Assembly (NCBI GenBank): GCA_905250115.1
Contig: CAJNOI010000189.1
Span: 103,859-167,858 of the forward strand
Length of the DNA stretch: 64,000 bases
Source of the DNA: Adineta steineri
Lineage: Eukaryota; Rotifera; Eurotatoria; Adinetida; Adinetidae
Direction: 5' to 3'
Shown: one piece after another, positions 13,101 to 23,673 of the stretch
Numbering within the stretch: the first letter of the stretch is position 1
How the letters are laid out: each line of letters begins with the position of its first letter
Notes under the pieces: generated by a model
Database searches by the model: none
What the model was told of the DNA's origin: nothing
What the model saw: only the letters and a program-made list of their open reading frames with translations
Translations under genes and position numbers: made by a program

Positions 13101-16100
13101 TGAATCTTCTAAATCATGTTTTCTTTGTACGGATACTTCTTTTAAATTTTGCCATTTTGATTGTAAATTAACAATATGTTTTTTTATTTCAGCCGATGCA
13201 AAATGACCTATTTAAATAAAGTAATTAAGTCAATTTTGTTTCAATCATTTCTATGATCTTACCTTGATTTATCATATCTTCTCCTTCATTACAAACAGTG
13301 CGTATTTGTGATTCATGGCTTTGTAATTCTCCCATTAAACCTTGATGTTTTCTTAATAGATTTTGTACACCAATTAAATCTCGGCCACGATTTGTTGACA
13401 TAATACTTGGTTCTTTTTCTCTAAAAATATTTTTATTAAATAGATAATTTATTTTTGGTGAATCTTTTTCCTACCTAATCCATGCTTCTTCATCTTCAAT
13501 ATTATGTAATAAACGTTGAAATTCAGCTGATGCAGTTAATTTTTCTTTTTTCTGTTGTAATGGATCTAATAATGATTGAAAACGTGTAACAAGTTGTATT
13601 TGTTTTTTAAGAATATTATTCGAATCAAAATGACCAATTTGTTGAAAATGTTCAGCATCTTTTGATAATTGATCAATTCGATCTTTTTTTAATGAAAATT
13701 CATTTTCTAATAATTGTTGTTTTTTTTGTAAATTTTGTACTGATGTCATATCTTTGCCATAATCATCATTTGTTAATGTATTTTCAACATCATTTACCCA
13801 CATATCAATTTCTTCTAAGCCACGCATATATGTTTGTCCATCCGTAGCTTCTTTTAATCGATCGGATTTTTCATTAGCTGCTTCAACTAATTTATTTAAT
13901 ATATCCTCTAATTCAGTTAGATGTTGATTAATATTTTGTGTTTGACCATGTTCTTCATCAATTAATTTTTGTCCGGTTAAGATAACTGCATCCATTTTTG
14001 GTTGATAGGCAGCTAATTCATTTAAAAATTGTTGATGTTTTTGACATTTTATATTTATATTTGCTGTATCTAAATAATCTCGTGTTAATGCCATTTTTAA
14101 TTTTTCTTTTGCCCATAATTTTAATTCATCACAATCACGTTCAAATGTATAATAATTAAGTGTATTTTGTAATAAACGACGTTTGGTATTAATTTTTTCT
14201 AATAAACTAATACGAGATTGATAAAGTAAATCAAGTTTTTCTTGAATTAAATCCGAATTATAATGACCAGCGTTAAGAAGATCACGACCAAATTCATCGA
14301 GAGCTTTGCCTACAAAAAGAAATTCATAGATATGTAATAGGAGAGAAGAATAACATCAAAGACATATTTATAAGTTTGACTTTCTATACTACTTAATAAA
14401 TTATACATTTCCGAGATAGTCTGATATTCATTAATTACTAGAGAAAAACAATCGCTTATTCCTTAGAAATATTGCTACAGTGTCAGTTATTTGTTTATGA
14501 ATTAAGATAGAATAATAAACATTAAACCATGAGAATCGAACACATGTTCTCAAAGAACTAATCTTGCGTACCTTTTTCTTCTTGTGCTTGAAGTAATTTT
14601 TCAAAATCATCATATTTTTTAATTAGACCTTCGCAATCATCTAATGTTTGACATGAATCAATATCATTGATATTTTGTACTAAATATTGATCTTGTTTTT
14701 GTATCCATGTTAATGCCTGATCAATATCACGTAAAAATAATTGTAAATGCATACAATCTTGTAATAACATTAAACGTTGTGACCATAAATGATCTAATTT
14801 TGTTTGTTGTCCAAGTAATTCTTGTAATTTTAATTCAATATCATTTTTAGCATAATGATCTTGTTGAATTAAATCATTTCCAATACGTTGTACATTAGCA
14901 AAACTATCTTTACGTGCATCAATTTCACCTTTAAATTCTGAATGACGTTCAACTAAGGCTTCAGCACCTGAAACATCTTTAGCTAATTCATCTGATGATA
15001 AATGTGCTTCTATATCTAATGCCCATGACATTAAGTCACGAAATTCAGATAAAAAATGATGTAAACGAAATGATTCATTTAAAACTGTTTTTCGTTCATC
15101 CGACTAGAAAAAAAATATATATTTTATTCTTGTATATAAATAAAAAAAAGTATTTACTTTTGTACGTAAACCATCCCATGCTTGTATCATATCAGCTAAA
15201 CGTTTTTCAATTTGTTCAGCACCTTCTGGTACATCTTGTTGGATACGTGCACCATCTTTACGTAAATTTTCGACTTTTTCTTGTAAAACTGATATATCTC
15301 GTTCAACATTATCATGTTTACGTTGAAGATTTTGTACACTTTGTAAATCTTTACCAAAATCATCCGATAAAACAAATGTTTCCTATTAAAAATAGAACAA
15401 AAAAAATGATTTTTTTTTTCTTAATACAAAAATTTACTTTATCACGCATCCAAAAGATAAATTCATCACAATCTCGAGAGAATTGTTCTAATTTACGTGC
15501 TAATTGAAGGCGAGCTGATTTTTCTTGTAATCGTTTTAAAAGTAAATCCCATAAACGATGAATTTCATTGAGACGAGCCTAAAATAAAATTATAAAAGTT
15601 AAAGAAATAATGATTTTTTTTCTCTTTAACCTGAATAGCATTTGTTGCAAAATGACCACGACTTATTTTAGCTGCACCTTCTTCATCAAGTCGTACAACA
15701 GCATTATGATGTGCTGCAACTTCTTCTTCGAATGCTTCATGTTTTTGAATTTTTACTTGAACACTTGTTGTATCGCGATATGTATCATCATGTGTACATA
15801 ATTGTATTTTTTCATTAATCCACATTTCAAGTTCATCGGCATCACGTTTAAAATATTGATATTCTCGTGAATCTTCTAATTTATCGCGACGATATTTAGC
15901 TGCTTCTTTAAAATGTGCAAAACGAGTAAGAACTTGTTCACGTCTTGCTTGAATATCTTCAGCTGTTTCAAGAACTTGAATTTCTCGACCATCGACAACA
16001 TCACCCAAGTCAGCCATCTATCACAAAAAAAAATAAATAAATAAACAACAAAATATAATAAGAAATTTATTTATATACCGGATCGATATTTTGTTTATCG

Positions 16101-16192
16101 CTTGTTGAATCTCCTGTTTGTTGATGATATTCATCATCAAAACCATTTGAATGACCATTTGAAATAGTCGGTTGGTCTTGTTCGGAATCCAT
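7143..16192 (-). CDS. SPTAN1: Alpha-spectrin (non-erythroid type, complete)
   Basis: Alpha-spectrin pairs with beta-spectrin to form the submembrane cytoskeletal lattice. The gene has about 20 introns and encodes roughly 2,450 residues, matching the family. It begins with a non-conserved leader of about 38 residues (exon 1, about 16078-16192). The partial tetramerisation helix ([15 protein letters not shown]) follows in exon 2. About 20 triple-helical spectrin repeats come next, with typical motifs such as FxRDAEE.AWI and DYGRD. The SH3 domain (ALYDY-type, here [12 protein letters not shown], then DWWKVE and GFVPATYL) lies near 12630-12820, at the canonical central position. The C-terminal EF-hand module ([19 protein letters not shown]) is near 7620-7800. 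A final exon adds [10 protein letters not shown] and a Ser/Thr/Pro-rich tail of about 25 residues past the usual LF-V-N end. The second EF-hand loop lacks Asp5 and Gly6. Two introns are longer than usual (about 10500-10805 and 14311-14571). Confidence 0.98.
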
Positions 16193-16753
16193 TTTCTTTT
16201 CAATAAATGAACATTTATATCTGAGAAAAAGAGCTTAGATCTATAAGGAAAAAAAACAAACTCTATCGTATGAGGTTATCGCAGACACGACGAGGGCAAA
16301 AGAAAAAGAAAAAAGGAACACTGACAACGGCCATATATTCTGATCACATCGCTTGTTCGTTCTATTCCATCTTCTTTATCGACCAACCAACAAACAATTC
16401 TCTTAGCTTAAGGCGAACAACATCGACAATGGTAGCGAATGCGGTACGAGCGCGGTCGGTGATGAATGAAGAAGAGAGAGAAGAGAAAAAAAGAAGAAGA
16501 AGAACGAGCGAACGAATGAATAACCTAACTTATACACAAGGGAGAAAAGAGTTTTTTTTCTTCTTCTTCTTTCTCACCATATTTGAACTATAATGAATGA
16601 ACGGTCATTGTTCCATATACTAACATATATCTATCTATTTAATCGACACCGGATGTGTATATAATAGAAGCAACTTATTGGATATAATGGTTCCAGCTAT
16701 TTTTTTCTCGCGATAAAAACAACAACTCTCTTTTCTATCCTATTTCTGGCGTA
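16193..16753. other. Spectrin upstream region
   Basis: This is the upstream sequence of the alpha-spectrin gene. On the minus strand, a pyrimidine-rich stretch ending CTTTTTCTCAG lies about 28 nt before the ATG and looks like a 3' splice acceptor. The segment 16270-16560 is rich in purine runs (GAAGAAGAGAG type) and is less AT-rich than its flanks. A plus-strand frame of 107 codons at 16270-16593 is low-complexity and not supported as a gene. Confidence 0.5.
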
Positions 16754-16825
16754 GACTCCGTGGCGCAACGGTAGCGCGTCTGACTCCAGATCAGAAGGTT
16801 GCGTGTTCAAGTCACGTCGGGGTCA
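16754..16825 (+). tRNA. tRNA-Trp (CCA)
   Basis: A complete cloverleaf can be folded by eye. The acceptor stem GACTCCG pairs with CGGGGTC (one G-U), followed by discriminator A at 16825. The D arm is GCGC-AACGGTA-GCGC. The anticodon stem TCTGA/TCAGA has loop CTCCAGA with anticodon CCA. The T arm is GCGTG-TTCAAGT-CACGT. No intron is present. A T-run follows directly as the RNA polymerase III terminator. Confidence 0.95.
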
Positions 16826-16834
16826 TTTTTTTTG
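16826..16834 (+). terminator. Pol III T-run terminator of the first tRNA-Trp
   Basis: An uninterrupted run of T begins directly after the discriminator base of the tRNA, as expected for RNA polymerase III termination. Confidence 0.8.
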
Positions 16835-16948
16835 TTTCACAAATAACGAAATGATAAAAAAAGAAATAGTTGAATGATTTTATTTTTACTTTTCATCAGT
16901 AAAAATTATGGGAAAAACCTAAGGCTGATAAATATATCATCTATCGTG

Positions 16949-17035
16949 GATCTCGTGGCGCAACGGTAGCGCGTCTGACTCCAGANNNNNNNNNNCCAGA
17001 TCAGAAGGCTGCGTGTTCAAATCACGTCGGGGTCA
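16949..17035 (+). tRNA. tRNA-Trp (CCA), second copy, interrupted by a 10-N assembly join
   Basis: The acceptor stem GATCTCG pairs with CGGGGTC (two G-U pairs). D arm, anticodon stem and T arm are as in the copy at 16754. The anticodon loop carries a run of ten N flanked on both sides by CCAGA. If the N run and one CCAGA are removed, a normal 72-nt tRNA-Trp remains, ending with discriminator A and followed by a T-run. The break therefore looks like an assembly artefact, not an intron. Confidence 0.88.
16986..16995. other. 10-N assembly gap inside tRNA-Trp
   Basis: Ten N separate two copies of CCAGA. This is consistent with two contig ends that really overlap by 5 bp but were joined by a fixed-length spacer. 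Confidence 0.9.
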
Positions 17036-17434
17036 CTTTTTTTACTCTTTATAAAAACTTTATCGAAAAATTAGAAACAATTTATTTGATTGCTGAATAA
17101 TACACTTTCAGGCAGTAATAAGTTGGGAACGATGTTGTTAACGTAATTTAGGTTATAAAAGGATTTCTACTAACAATTGTTTATTGAAGAATTTGGAATG
17201 ATAGTATGAGTGTTCTTAAAAATAAATAATCTACTTTGAAATATAATTAACGATTCAATTTATTGATTTTATATTATACAGATACAAAAAAGATAATGAT
17301 ATTTTTTAGTAAATTTAATAAAATTCGTACAATTTGATTTGTCTTATATTAATTAAAACATTTGAATTTGTAAAAAAAAATTCACACAATTTACACGCAG
17401 TTCTATTCAAAATAGGAACGACACAATTATTTAA
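17036..17434. other. Spacer between tRNA-Trp and the HNH gene
   Basis: This AT-rich spacer starts with the T-run terminator of the second tRNA-Trp. It should hold the 3' UTR of the minus-strand HNH gene. No other feature is seen. Confidence 0.5.
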
Positions 17435-18072
17435 TTATGCTGTTCGTTCTCGTTTTCGTTTCCAATTAAGATATGATTGAATAGCTGGAGCATCGAGTAA
17501 CATATCAACTGTTTGATATTCTTTTGCTAATTCATTATGTGGCCATATTCGATGAATTTCATTATGACATGGTCGACAAACTTCAACTAAATATTTTGAT
17601 ACATCAACAGATTCTTTACCAGAATTTCTCATTCGTTTTAGAATCAATTTTGGTATCAGATGATGAACTATGATTTATAAATAAACAACTTAATAATAAT
17701 AGAAACATTGAATATTATTTTTTTATTACTTGTAATTCGTTGTTCACATCCACATAATTTACATTCACCGTTTCGTTCAACTTTTTCTGCAAGATCGATA
17801 TCATCGTCATTATCTTCATTTGTGATATCTTTCTTTATCTGTTGTCGATCTTCTTCAATTATATCAAGAAGGGAATAAATAATATGTTGCCGACGTGTTT
17901 CGGAAATATTCGGATGACTTGTTTTAAACATTGTATCAAGAATATCACGTAAATCATCACAATGACTATCAGGATCAGTACAAATTTTAGCCAAATATGT
18001 ACAAAATTGTTCATCATTATTTACTTCTGAATAAACACGTTGATAAATACGATTATATAAAGATGATTCCAT
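17435..18072 (-). CDS. HNH-endonuclease-type zinc-binding protein
   Basis: This is a two-exon gene (intron about 17661-17744) encoding roughly 185 residues. The N-terminal part is acidic and unrecognised. The C-terminal part has an HNH-type arrangement: CKLCG, then IHHLIPK, then CRPCHNEIH, i.e. two C-x2-C knuckles with the paired His between them, followed by NELAKEYQTVDMLL. Proteins of this layout occur in bacteria and fungi and are generally annotated only as HNH-domain proteins; nuclease activity here is an inference from the motif. The start is the ATG lying directly after a CAG acceptor-like site. It lies 291 bp downstream of DDX23 on the same strand and could be the last gene of that cluster. 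The biological role is unknown. Confidence 0.8.
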
Positions 18073-18092
18073 CTGATCGAATGAAGAAAAAA
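18073..18092 (-). promoter_or_regulatory. Acceptor-like CAG abutting the HNH start codon
   Basis: On the minus strand, a TTC-rich stretch ends in GATCAG directly followed by the ATG. This is a candidate trans-splice acceptor leaving no genome-encoded 5' UTR. Confidence 0.5.
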
Positions 18093-18363
18093 TACCAATA
18101 TGTTATGTAACAAATAATCTGAATATCAATTCAAATAAATAGTCTGTAGTTTCTGTGCACTTGATAGGTGATTGTGCAAGAACAAATTTATCGCAATAAC
18201 AAGCGTCATTAAATAGAAAGAAAAAGTTTTCTTCTCAAAAATTGGATGAATACATTATACGTCATTATTTCTTTCATGAGTTACTTTTTTTTATTAACAA
18301 TATATGATAATAAGACAAAAAAAACACTACTACAAGACAAACTAATAGGTGAAATTAGTTGAT

Positions 18364-21097
18364 CTAAGCACAAAGAATAGCAGTTTTATTACGTTTAGTG
18401 ACCACAGTTCCTAAAACAAAAAAAATATATAATTAATTTTATAATGAAAAATCTAAACTACAAACCAGGTTTATGTTGTGCATCAGGATGATTAAGTAAT
18501 TCTGGCGGACATTGTGATACAGGAGATTCAAGTATAACTTCTTTTAATTCATAAAATACAGCTGAATCCTCTTTGGTTAAAAATGTTATTGCTTTGCCTG
18601 TTTTTCCTGCACGACCTGTTCGACCAATACGATGTGTATAATCTTGAATTGTCTTGGCCATATCATAATTTAATACGAGTGAAACATCTTTGATATCAAT
18701 ACCACGACCAGCAACATCTGTTGCAACAAGAATATCTTTTTGACCTTGTTTTAATTGAGCTAAAGCTAAATCACGACTTTCTTGACCTTTTCCACCATGT
18801 AATGTACATGGATTGTAGCCTTTTTTAGTTAAACCTTTAGCCAAAATATCGACTGCTTTCTTTTGATTAACAAATATAATAATTGGTGGATCAATACCAC
18901 GTTCAAGAATTTCAAGTAATTTATTACGTTTCTCATTTTCTGAACACATGATAATAATTTGTTCTGTACGTTCAGTTGGTTTACCGACAGAACCAATATA
19001 AACCGATGCTGGTCGTCGAAGATATGTTCGAGCTAAACGTTCAATAGCGGGTGTCATTGTAGCTGTAAACATAACTGTTTGACGATATTTATCTTTTGAA
19101 TTAAAATCTCTAAATAAAACAAATAATAGAAATTTTTATTTTTGAATAAAAAACTTTTACTTTGTATTTTCTGCAAGTTCATTATCAGGTTTTTGATTTG
19201 TGACTGGTAAATATTCAAGAATACGTTTAACATCAGTTTCAAAACCCATATCTATCATTCGATCAGCTTCGTCCATAACAAGATAAGTACATTGTTGTAA
19301 TGTTAGATAACGATTTTCAAGTACATCTATCAGACGACCTGGTGTGCCAATAACAATATGACAACCAAGACGAAGTTTAAAACCTTGTTCTTCACGAGAC
19401 AAACCACCAATAACTGAGACAACAGTAATATTTAGTGGTTTTCCGAATTTAACTGCTTCTTCTTCAATTTGTTGTGCTAATTCACGAGTTGGTGCTAAAA
19501 TAAGTGCATATGGTCCATTGTCAGCATCAATCGATCTTTCAACTTTTGGTAATGATCGAATCCATGCAAGTAAAGGAATAAGAAATGCTGCTGTTTTACC
19601 AGAACCAGTTTCTGCAATACCCATCACATCTCGATTTTGTAAACCGATTGGAATTGCTTGCCGTTGAATTGGTGTTGGTTCCTTATAACCAGCAAGACTA
19701 ATAACATCAAGAATGCCTTTTTCAAGTCCAGCTTCCTCCCATGATCGTAATGGATGTGGGATATTACCACCTCTTGTTGTTATATTATAATCTTCTTTAA
19801 AAATACGCCAATCACGATCAGCCATTTCATCTAATCTCTTGTCACTCCAATGACGTTCATCATAACGACGTCTTTCATCTTTTTCACGATCAGATTTCAA
19901 ACGAGCTGATTCTCGATCTTTTTCTCCTTGTGTACGACGTTCTTCAAGAAGGTCTCCATAAAATTTTGATTGATCTTTCTTTTGTTTATTGATATCAATA
20001 CCAGCTATATGACCACGACCAAAAAATTGTATTTCATGCTTTTCTTTATATATTGGATTATAATCGACAGCAGTATCTTCGCCAGCATCCCAATCGAAAA
20101 CAAATTTTCGATCATTTAAACGACGAATTTTACGTTTTTTCTAATAAAATATGATATTTAAAATGAAAATAGAATGAAAAAAATATCTTTACTTTAACAA
20201 TCCCGAGATATCGTTCTTTAACAGCTGCTTCTTCACGTTCACCATCGGCATTTAATTTTTCTGTTTGATCTTCTTTCTCACGTCGATGACGATCACGTTC
20301 ACGTCGTTCACGTTCTCGTTCTTCTTTAATTGCTGCTTGTTCAGCTTCTTTAGTAAAGACAACATGTTTTTTACGTAATTCATCATTGCGTTTACGAATA
20401 GCATCAGCTTCTTCTTGTCGACGTCGTATTGCTTCAGCTTCACGTTCTTGTTTTGTAAGAAATTTCGGCTAAAACAAGACCAGCATAGCCATCTATTAGA
20501 TAGAGTATAGGAAAATTATTATTTTGTATCCATTGTTTCTCACTTGTCAATTATCTATACATAATAATTTTGATAAGAAAAGTTTTCTTTGCCTTTGTTT
20601 ATGAGAAGTTCTCAACTATACTAATATAATGATCTATACTAAGATAAAAATAATTGTAACCTACCTTGATATTATTAAGCTAACCATATGCAATTAATAA
20701 TTGAGTCTACTTAACCTGACAACACTCATATGTCTTTTAGGATTAAGAAACTTGAAGTATTAGGTATGTAATACAACATTACTTTTGAGATTGCTTCTTG
20801 TTCCTTTTTATTTCGTTCAACCATTTCTTCCAATGAAAGTGGAACACGTTTTGTTGTACTATTTCCATTTGTTTCATCACTATTTGTTGTTACATCATTA
20901 CCAACAGTTTCTCCTTCTTCCATATCATCATTTTTTCGACGTTTCAATTCAGGTGATTTTGATCGTTTAGGTGATGAATGCCGATGTTTCCTTTCGTTTG
21001 TATCACGATGAGATCGATGATGACGATGTTCTCTTTCTTTACTTGTACTTCTATGTCGTCTTTTTAAATCACGTGATGGAGAATTACTTTCCACCAT
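18364..21097 (-). CDS. DDX23: DDX23 / PRP28 DEAD-box RNA helicase (U5 snRNP 100 kDa)
   Basis: DDX23 is the spliceosomal DEAD-box ATPase that exchanges U1 for U6 at the 5' splice site during B-complex formation. Five exons encode about 750 residues (human about 820). The first exon is RS-rich ([19 protein letters not shown]). A charged coiled-coil region starts with [10 protein letters not shown]. The helicase core then shows the Q motif ([10 protein letters not shown]), motif [12 protein letters not shown], Ia [44 protein letters not shown] and [15 protein letters not shown]. The end, [12 protein letters not shown] plus a short tail, matches the human end. The first intron (about 20469-20784) is 316 bp, far longer than the others. 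The start codon lies only 33 bp after the LIN52 stop. Confidence 0.98.
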
Positions 21098-21130
21098 TAT
21101 TTATCTAGAATATTAACAAGGAACCATATA
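21098..21130 (-). promoter_or_regulatory. 33-bp LIN52-DDX23 intercistronic spacer with acceptor-like site
   Basis: The whole spacer between the LIN52 stop codon and the DDX23 ATG is 33 bp. Read on the minus strand it ends TTAATATTCTAG-ATAAATA-ATG, so an acceptor-like TTCTAG sits 7 nt before the ATG. There is no room for an independent promoter and 3' end, which implies co-transcription and processing. Confidence 0.6.
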
Positions 21131-21451
21131 TTATGAACTATCAAAAATATTAAGTAATTTTGCACGTGTCATTTCAAGACCTTCATTAACTCCTAATTCA
21201 TATGTCATATTATGTATATCACGTATTTTATTAACAAGTTGAACAATTGAAAATGTTTTTAATTCTCTAAACATATAATCAGCTTCATCATCATTTAATT
21301 CTTGATCTTGTCCATATAATGCTGTATCTAGAATTTTATTTGAAAGATCTTTTCCAGTATTTTGATCAATAAGATCGTATGGTGAAAATGTTTGATCAAT
21401 CCATGATTGATTATTATTTGGATTTGTCCAATTGGTAAAATAAGAATCCAT
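21131..21451 (-). CDS. LIN52: LIN52, DREAM/MuvB complex subunit
   Basis: LIN52 is a small subunit of the MuvB core, which links p107/p130-E2F4 (DREAM) or B-Myb to cell-cycle gene promoters. This single exon gives 106 residues, close to the human 116. The C-terminal half carries the family core: ELKTFSIVQLVNKIRDI, then YELGVNEGLEMTRAKLLNI, aligning with human EL-x-TxxLxxKxRxLxxxxYxLGxxExxEMTRxKxLNI as I recall it. The N-terminal half is diverged, and I see no clear LxSxExL pocket-protein motif. The ATG immediately follows a CAG acceptor-like site. The gene lies between UPRT (95 bp upstream) and DDX23 (33 bp downstream) on the same strand. Confidence 0.9.
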   Translation of the reverse strand: MDSYFTNWTNPNNNQSWIDQTFSPYDLIDQNTGKDLSNKILDTALYGQDQELNDDEADYMFRELKTFSIVQLVNKIRDIHNMTYELGVNEGLEMTRAKLLNIFDSS

Positions 21452-21475
21452 CTGAAAAATAAAAACTAACAGATT
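21452..21475 (-). promoter_or_regulatory. Acceptor-like TTTTTCAG abutting the LIN52 start codon
   Basis: The minus strand reads GTTTTTATTTTTCAG directly joined to ATG. A long pyrimidine tract followed by CAG is a near-ideal 3' splice acceptor. With no coding exon upstream in this spacer, a trans-splicing acceptor is the simplest reading. Confidence 0.65.
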
Positions 21476-21546
21476 TTGAATGAACAAAAAACAAACAAAC
21501 TGAAGAAAAAAACAAACAAAAAGAAAATAGCAGATAGTTTTCTTCT

Positions 21547-22283
21547 TTAATCAGTACCAAAATATTTTTGACCAAAATGATTTGGTGGAACTGTATTGAT
21601 TTCTGATATAACAATTGTTATATCAGGATAAAGTTCACAAATTTGTTTTAATCCATCAGGTGTAGAAAATAATGTTATTAATATAATATTTGATTGTTTA
21701 CATTGATATTCTTTAAGTAATACTTGAAGACCAGTAAGAACTGTTGAACCTGTTGTAATAACTGGATATGCAACAAGAAGACGACGTCGATGAATATCCG
21801 ATGGTAACTTAGCATAAATTACATGTCCTTCGTTGATTAAAATTTTACCAATACGTATAGATCTAAATACACAGTACAATAATGTTTCGATGAATTAGTA
21901 AATTCTTACCGGCAACATTCACGAATGCCTTTTTCCATAGCTTCTCCACTTCTCATTAATGATACACATAGCGTTCCTTTTTCATGACGAAGACCTTCAA
22001 AACAATTGCCCGTTGGTGTTATAACACTACATGGTACATATGGTAACTGATCCAATGCAGCTTCAACAGTTAAACGTATAAGACGATCGGCATAAAATTT
22101 AAAATCACTCCGACATGTTGTACGATCACGTAATAGTGTATGTAATTCTCTTAATTGATTATTCGTTTTCATGATATGTACATTTTCTGGAAATTGATTA
22201 TCATATACTTCATCATGTGGACCATTCTCTTCTAATAATGTATTTTCAGATACATGATTCGTATTATTTTCACTGGAAGTCAT
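21547..22283 (-). CDS. UPRT: UPRT, uracil phosphoribosyltransferase homologue
   Basis: This is the animal UPRT-like protein of the pyrimidine salvage family. Two exons (intron about 21863-21908, joint at CCR/SIRIGK) encode about 230 residues. The fold is recognisable from NNQLRELHTLLRDRTTCRSDF, ADRLIRLTVEAAL, LMRSGEAMEKG, the PRPP-loop region YPVITTGSTV, and the C-terminal HFGQKYFGTD. Bacterial enzymes have a DPMLATG-type PRPP loop and a GDAGDR-type uracil loop. As in the vertebrate homologue, both are altered here, so catalytic activity is uncertain. The ATG follows TTTCAG directly. YjbQ lies 68 bp upstream and LIN52 95 bp downstream on the same strand. Confidence 0.95.
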
Positions 22284-22305
22284 CTGAAAGAACTGAGAAA
22301 ATAAA
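22284..22305 (-). promoter_or_regulatory. Acceptor-like TTCTTTCAG abutting the UPRT start codon
   Basis: The minus strand reads TCAGTTCTTTCAG directly followed by ATG, a pyrimidine-AG acceptor with no 5' UTR between it and the start codon. Confidence 0.6.
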
Positions 22306-22351
22306 ATACCAATCTGCTAGTATAAAGAAATAAGACAAAAAAATCTGTATA

Positions 22352-22780
22352 TTATTTTTTTGGTTGTCCGTTTATTGTTACAACAATCTTTCGATTTCCA
22401 CCACGATTTCTATGTTCACATAGATATATTCCTTGCCAAGTACCAAAAGCAAGCCGTCCAGAACTTATCGGAATATTAATGGATGCACCAAGTAATGAAC
22501 ATTTTGCATGTGCTGGCATATCATCTTTACCTTCATCCGAATGTTGATAGGAATTATCTTCAGGTACAAGTTTATTAAAAATAGTTTCCATATCTACACG
22601 TACGTCAGGTGCTGCATTTTCATTAATCGATAATGATGCACTTGTATGCTGAATAAATACATTCATTAAACCAATTTCAATTTGTTTTATTTCTGGAACT
22701 TGTTGTAAAATTTCATCTGTTACTAAATGAAAACCACGTTTTTTTGCTGACAATGTTATTAGTTTTTGATACCATGCCAT
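22352..22780 (-). CDS. YjbQ / UPF0047 family protein (single exon)
   Basis: One uninterrupted exon encodes 142 residues, the standard length of the UPF0047 (YjbQ) family. Conserved features are IGLMNVFIQHTSASLSINENA near residues 37-57, DxxxxFNKLVPED, HAKCSLLGASINIPI (residues 93-107) and the ending GTWQGIYLCEHRNRGGNRK. Some prokaryotic members have weak thiamine-phosphate-synthase activity and the E. coli protein complements such mutants, but the true role in animals is unknown. The ATG follows TTGTAG directly. It lies 209 bp from ARPC5 and 68 bp from UPRT on the same strand. Confidence 0.95.
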   Translation of the reverse strand: MAWYQKLITLSAKKRGFHLVTDEILQQVPEIKQIEIGLMNVFIQHTSASLSINENAAPDVRVDMETIFNKLVPEDNSYQHSDEGKDDMPAHAKCSLLGASINIPISSGRLAFGTWQGIYLCEHRNRGGNRKIVVTINGQPKK

Positions 22781-22800
22781 CTACAAATCAAAGATAAACC
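22781..22800 (-). promoter_or_regulatory. Acceptor-like TTTGTAG abutting the YjbQ-family start codon
   Basis: The minus strand reads CTTTGATTTGTAG directly joined to ATG, again with no 5' UTR. Confidence 0.55.
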
Positions 22801-22989
22801 TTTATTCGTACACACAGATGATAATAATAATCAATTATAGTTTTGTTCATCAAAGCAAAAAAAAAGAAAAAGAAGTTTCATAGCACACAAGATTCAATCG
22901 CTATGCATTATTGCACACGAATCATAAAAAGAAAACAGAAAATTTCATCACTGTTGGAATGTCATTCAAACATCATTCATTATAAGAGT

Positions 22990-23494
22990 TTACACAGTTC
23001 GTCGATCAGTAAGAACACGTACAATAGAACCAAGCCCAGTAGCTGCAAGAACCTTTTCATGCCATGTTAATAAAGCACTACTTGAATAATCTTTTGGATT
23101 TTCAAAACCTCGATAAACATATTTCATTAATGTATCACGTAGTGGTACAGGAATTGAGTTGATAGCATTTGGAATTTCAGTTGCCTTGATTTTCATCATT
23201 GTTGATAATGCCATATGAGCAGCTTTTTTCTAAAAATTTATTTTATTAACACATATAAAGTGAGTTAATTGTATATATACTTTTTTGTCTGGATCTTTAG
23301 CTCGTACAGGTGCATTTTGAAGAACATATTCTAATGCTCGAACATATTTCATACTAGAATAAACAAAAAAAAAGAAATCAATTTAGATGAATGAACTATA
23401 TTTACTCATCAATAAATTTTTTCCATTCATTTTCATCAGGTTCAACAACATTTGCTGATAAATCATCATCTTTATCATCAATTTGATTCGTCAT
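22990..23494 (-). CDS. ARPC5: ARPC5, Arp2/3 complex 16 kDa subunit
   Basis: ARPC5 is the p16 subunit of the Arp2/3 complex, which nucleates branched actin. Three exons give about 130 residues. The last exon is diagnostic: DTLMKYVYRGFENPKD, then LLTWHEKVLAATGLGSIVRVL and the C-terminal TDRRTV, matching human LMKYIYKGFE, LLQWHEKALA and LTARKTV as recalled. The acidic N-terminal exon (IDDKDDDLSANVVEPDENEW) is diverged and shorter than in vertebrates. Two acceptor-like AGs lie upstream and the frame stays open for several codons before the ATG, so a further 5' coding exon cannot be excluded. Confidence 0.93.
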
Positions 23495-23673
23495 TTTTAA
23501 ATAATCTGAAACGAACTAGAAATTTCAAGATGAAAAATGAACGCATTACAACAAAAGTTATATCAGATGGATCTATTCGCATATTTTCTTAAACTAAAAC
23601 TCTAAGTGCAAAAGGTTCATATGCGTGTGAGGAAATACGGTGGAGAGGAAATGTCTTTATTAAGATTTCTAAA

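Noticed and set aside
14530..14552. TGAGAA/TTCTCA stem with a GTTCGA-like loop in a spectrin intron, resembling a tRNA T-arm
   Set aside because: No acceptor, D or anticodon stems can be found around it.
16270..16593. 107-codon plus-strand frame upstream of spectrin
   Set aside because: Purine-run low complexity in the spectrin promoter region, no homology seen.
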